Shown here: positions 11,228 to 13,362 of the stretch, piece by piece | How positions within the stretch are numbered: the stretch's first letter is position 1 | Layout of the letters: the number at the start of each line of letters is the position of its first letter | Assembly (NCBI GenBank): GCA_030425785.1 | Contig: JAUHYJ010000030.1 | Coordinates: 1-13,362 of the forward strand | Source of the DNA: Acidimicrobiia bacterium | GTDB taxonomy: Bacteria > Actinomycetota > Acidimicrobiia > Acidimicrobiales > Ilumatobacteraceae | Length of the DNA: 13,362 nucleotides | Direction: 5' to 3' | Program-made: the position numbers and the translations under genes | The notes under the pieces: generated by a model | What the model was told of the DNA's origin: nothing | The model's database searches: none | What the model saw: the letters and a program-made list of their open reading frames with translations, nothing else

Positions 11228-13362
11228 TCACGGCTGCCCACCCTGGAGCGACATGAGGTATTCGAGCAGTGCGTCGAGCTGCTCGTCGCTCAGTCGCTCG
11301 TCGTAGATCTGCAGCATCTGGCCGGCACGATACCCATCGACGATGTAGGCGTCGGGGTCGAGGATCGACTGCCGCAGGTACTCGTCGGCACTCATGCCGG
11401 GGATGCGGGTGGCAGCCGTGTCGGCGATGCCCGCGAGCGACGGGCCGACTCGATCGTCGCCCGGGTCGACCGAGTGGCAGACGTCGCACGACCCCTGGGA
11501 CTGGTCGTTGAAGACCTCCCGGCCCTCGGCGGCGCCCGGCGGTGGCGGGACGTCGACGGCGGTGACCACGAGGCGTTCGCCGGGCTCGAGCGACGGCGTC
11601 CCCCGATAGAGCTCGGTGACCGTCGCGCCCTCGACCAGCTCGATCGCGATCGGCGCCGACCGATCGGGCAGTGCCACGTCGACGATGCCGATCGCGGTGG
11701 CACCATCGCGCCCCACCGTCTGCTCGCCGACCGCATCGCCGCCGCTGCGCACGACGACCGACACGTCGTCGCCGAGGCGCCCCGTCGTGTCAGGCTGGCC
11801 TTCGAGCTGGTAGCCGGGGGTGTGGTCGACGATGACCCACACGGCCGTCTCGTCGACGTTCCCCCGGTACGGCGCGCGGGTCGCGAGCACGACGCCGACG
11901 ACCGATGCCACCACGACCAGCCCGGCGCCGACCATCCGCCGAGCCGTGAAGGACGACGTCGACAGGTCGCCGTGCCGGTTGGGCGCCTCGACCGCAGCGA
12001 CGAGTTCGCCGGGTGCCACGAAGTCCTCGCTCGCGACCCCGCTCCAGCGGCGCGGGACGTGCGGGGCTCGCGTGCCGGCGAGCCGCTCGTCGAGGATCGT
12101 GTTGCCGAGGCCGTAGGCACAGTCGTCCGGCGCGCAGCCGACGACGTGCACGTCGGTGGCACCGGCGCGGTCGAGCGACGCGACGGCATTGGCGTGCAAC
12201 ATGCCCGAACACGCGACCTCGACGACCACGACGTCGTCGTCGAGCGCCTGCAGCGCGTCGACGCCTCCGGCAGCGCTGGCGTGGCGTGCACACGCGATCA
12301 CGACGCGCCGACCGGCGGGGTCGATGCCGTCACCGACCGCGTGCTCGTAGCCGGGGAGGCGCATCGCATCGAACGAGCACGACCCGATGCAGATGCCGCA
12401 TCCGACGCACGCCCCGGCGTCGACGACGGCGATCGGCCGCCGGGCCTGGATACCCGACTCGGCGTCGGCCGCCGACAGTTCGGCCATGTCGAGGGCGAGA
12501 TACGGGCAGTCGATCACGCACAGCTCGCAGCCGGTGCACGCATCCGTATCGATCTCGACCACCGGTGTGGGTGCGGATGCGACGTGCGGGGCGATCACCG
12601 CGATCGCGACGAGCGAGGTCAGGACGAGCACCGCGATCCATGCCCACGAGCCGAGCAGCGGCGGCAGCAGGAACAGGACGAACGGGTCGAGCGGCAGCCC
12701 TCCGACGGTGCGCGCCGGCGAGGCCTGCTCGAGGATCTCGGCCGGGAAGGCGATCGACGCCAGGACCAGCGCGCCGAGCATGATCGCCATCCACTTCCGT
12801 GGCGGCACGATCGCGAGCCTCGAGCGCCGCAGGTGCCGCCACAGCGCGAACCCGATCACACCGGTCAACAGCAGGTGCACCGTCCAGATGACGAACAGCA
12901 CCCCCCAACCCGAGCCGGCATTCGGGCCGTACACGTTGCGGACCAGCAGGTCGGACACCGCGCCCACGCCGCCGAACAGGTTCGCGACCGCCTCGTTGAG
13001 CGCCTGGGCGCGCTCGTCCCACACGAGCCAGTAGCCGGTGACACCGGCCAGCCAGACCACGACCAGCGCGACGACACCCGACGTCCACCGCCACCGACGC
13101 GGGCCGCGGAACCGGCCCGCGACGAAGATCCGCCATGCGTGCACCAGGGTCGTCAGGACCAGCGCGGCCGACGCATAGCGATGCACCGTGCGGACGACCG
13201 ACTGGATCGGATGGTCGTGCATCCGCTCGACCGCTCGGTGCGAGGCGTCGAACCCGAAGCCGTAGAACAGCGTGACGTACACGCCGGTGACGATCACGAT
13301 CGCCAGCAGGAACACGCTGATGGTGCCGGCGTGCGGGAGCGGGTTGAGCCGGTTCGAGCGCA
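11228..13362 (-). CDS. Cytochrome b - 2x[4Fe-4S] ferredoxin - MvhD/FrhD - cytochrome c fusion, 5' end beyond window
   Basis: The frame is open from the stop at 11228-11230 to the window edge: 710 visible residues, numbered here from the codon at 13360. A GTG at 13315 is internal, because the 15 codons before it read NPLPHAG..., a normal cytochrome b start region. Domains in order: cytochrome b N-terminal type (1-185) with four helices and two His pairs, each 14 apart (60/74 and 162/176), for two b hemes; two more helices (about 192-208 and 227-257); a ferredoxin domain with CTGCELCVIDCP (Cys275-285) and CVGCGICIGSC (Cys318-328) for two [4Fe-4S]; an MvhD/FrhD domain (352-425) with CSG (Cys384) and GCAPDDC (Cys409, Cys414); a helix (476-495); a beta-rich region (500-605); and a cytochrome c domain with CDVCH (625-629) and probable ligand Met682. 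The helix count puts iron-sulfur domains inside and cytochrome c outside. MvhD domains normally join heterodisulfide reductase to hydrogenase, so electron transfer between a cytoplasmic carrier, the quinone pool and external cytochromes is inferred. The partner is unknown. Confidence 0.9.
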   Translation of the reverse strand, partial: RSNRLNPLPHAGTISVFLLAIVIVTGVYVTLFYGFGFDASHRAVERMHDHPIQSVVRTVHRYASAALVLTTLVHAWRIFVAGRFRGPRRWRWTSGVVALVVVWLAGVTGYWLVWDERAQALNEAVANLFGGVGAVSDLLVRNVYGPNAGSGWGVLFVIWTVHLLLTGVIGFALWRHLRRSRLAIVPPRKWMAIMLGALVLASIAFPAEILEQASPARTVGGLPLDPFVLFLLPPLLGSWAWIAVLVLTSLVAIAVIAPHVASAPTPVVEIDTDACTGCELCVIDCPYLALDMAELSAADAESGIQARRPIAVVDAGACVGCGICIGSCSFDAMRLPGYEHAVGDGIDPAGRRVVIACARHASAAGGVDALQALDDDVVVVEVACSGMLHANAVASLDRAGATDVHVVGCAPDDCAYGLGNTILDERLAGTRAPHVPRRWSGVASEDFVAPGELVAAVEAPNRHGDLSTSSFTARRMVGAGLVVVASVVGVVLATRAPYRGNVDETAVWVIVDHTPGYQLEGQPDTTGRLGDDVSVVVRSGGDAVGEQTVGRDGATAIGIVDVALPDRSAPIAIELVEGATVTELYRGTPSLEPGERLVVTAVDVPPPPGAAEGREVFNDQSQGSCDVCHSVDPGDDRVGPSLAGIADTAATRIPGMSADEYLRQSILDPDAYIVDGYRAGQMLQIYDERLSDEQLDALLEYLMSLQGGQP

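Noticed and set aside
13313..13315. GTG as start of the cytochrome fusion
   Set aside because: It falls inside the first cytochrome b helix, and the preceding NPLPHAG codons belong to the domain.

Overview
The window is a gene-dense stretch of very GC-rich bacterial chromosome. GC-ending codons, GTG starts, 4-nt start/stop overlaps and probable leaderless promoters point to an actinobacterium, perhaps an Acidimicrobiia-type lineage; this placement is inferred from gene style and content only. No tRNA, rRNA, CRISPR array, insertion sequence or integrase was seen. Both edges cut genes: a dabA gene on the left (5' end missing) and a large cytochrome fusion gene on the right (5' end missing, minus strand).

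Left part (1-4081): the C-terminal two thirds of DabA, the zinc protein of the DAB inorganic-carbon uptake system, followed after 28 nt by a small PII-like protein that probably senses carbon or nucleotide state. Convergent to them is a LigB/DODA-type extradiol dioxygenase gene with a clear promoter whose 17-bp spacer carries a perfect palindrome, typical of a MarR-type operator. A DUF3024 gene and a divergent UBP-type zinc-finger gene follow; the latter may be leaderless.

Middle part (4081-9018): a minus-strand set of a DUF4389 membrane protein, a VOC-fold protein, a zinc-free medium-chain dehydrogenase/reductase and a DUF4386 membrane protein. The last three form a tight operon. It is divergent from an AraC-type regulator whose promoter carries a palindrome over its -10 region; that regulator is the obvious candidate to control the operon. 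A five-helix membrane protein of unknown function follows.

Right part (8999-13362): a compact minus-strand operon of a SCO-like protein, a canonical SCO copper chaperone and a PCu(A)C copper-chaperone lipoprotein, linked by two 4-nt overlaps. This is a CuA-assembly set for cytochrome oxidase. A small secreted beta-rich protein gene lies between it and the most striking gene of the window: at least 710 residues joining a diheme cytochrome b, a 2x[4Fe-4S] ferredoxin domain, an MvhD/FrhD-type hydrogenase/Hdr iron-sulfur domain, a membrane anchor, a beta-rich region and a mono-heme cytochrome c in one chain. Predicted topology puts the iron-sulfur part in the cytoplasm and the cytochrome c outside, so the protein looks like a one-piece transmembrane electron conduit. 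Together with DabA and the oxidase-assembly genes this suggests an aerobic organism with active inorganic-carbon uptake and an unusual respiratory link between soluble low-potential carriers and the cytochrome chain; that overall role is inference.
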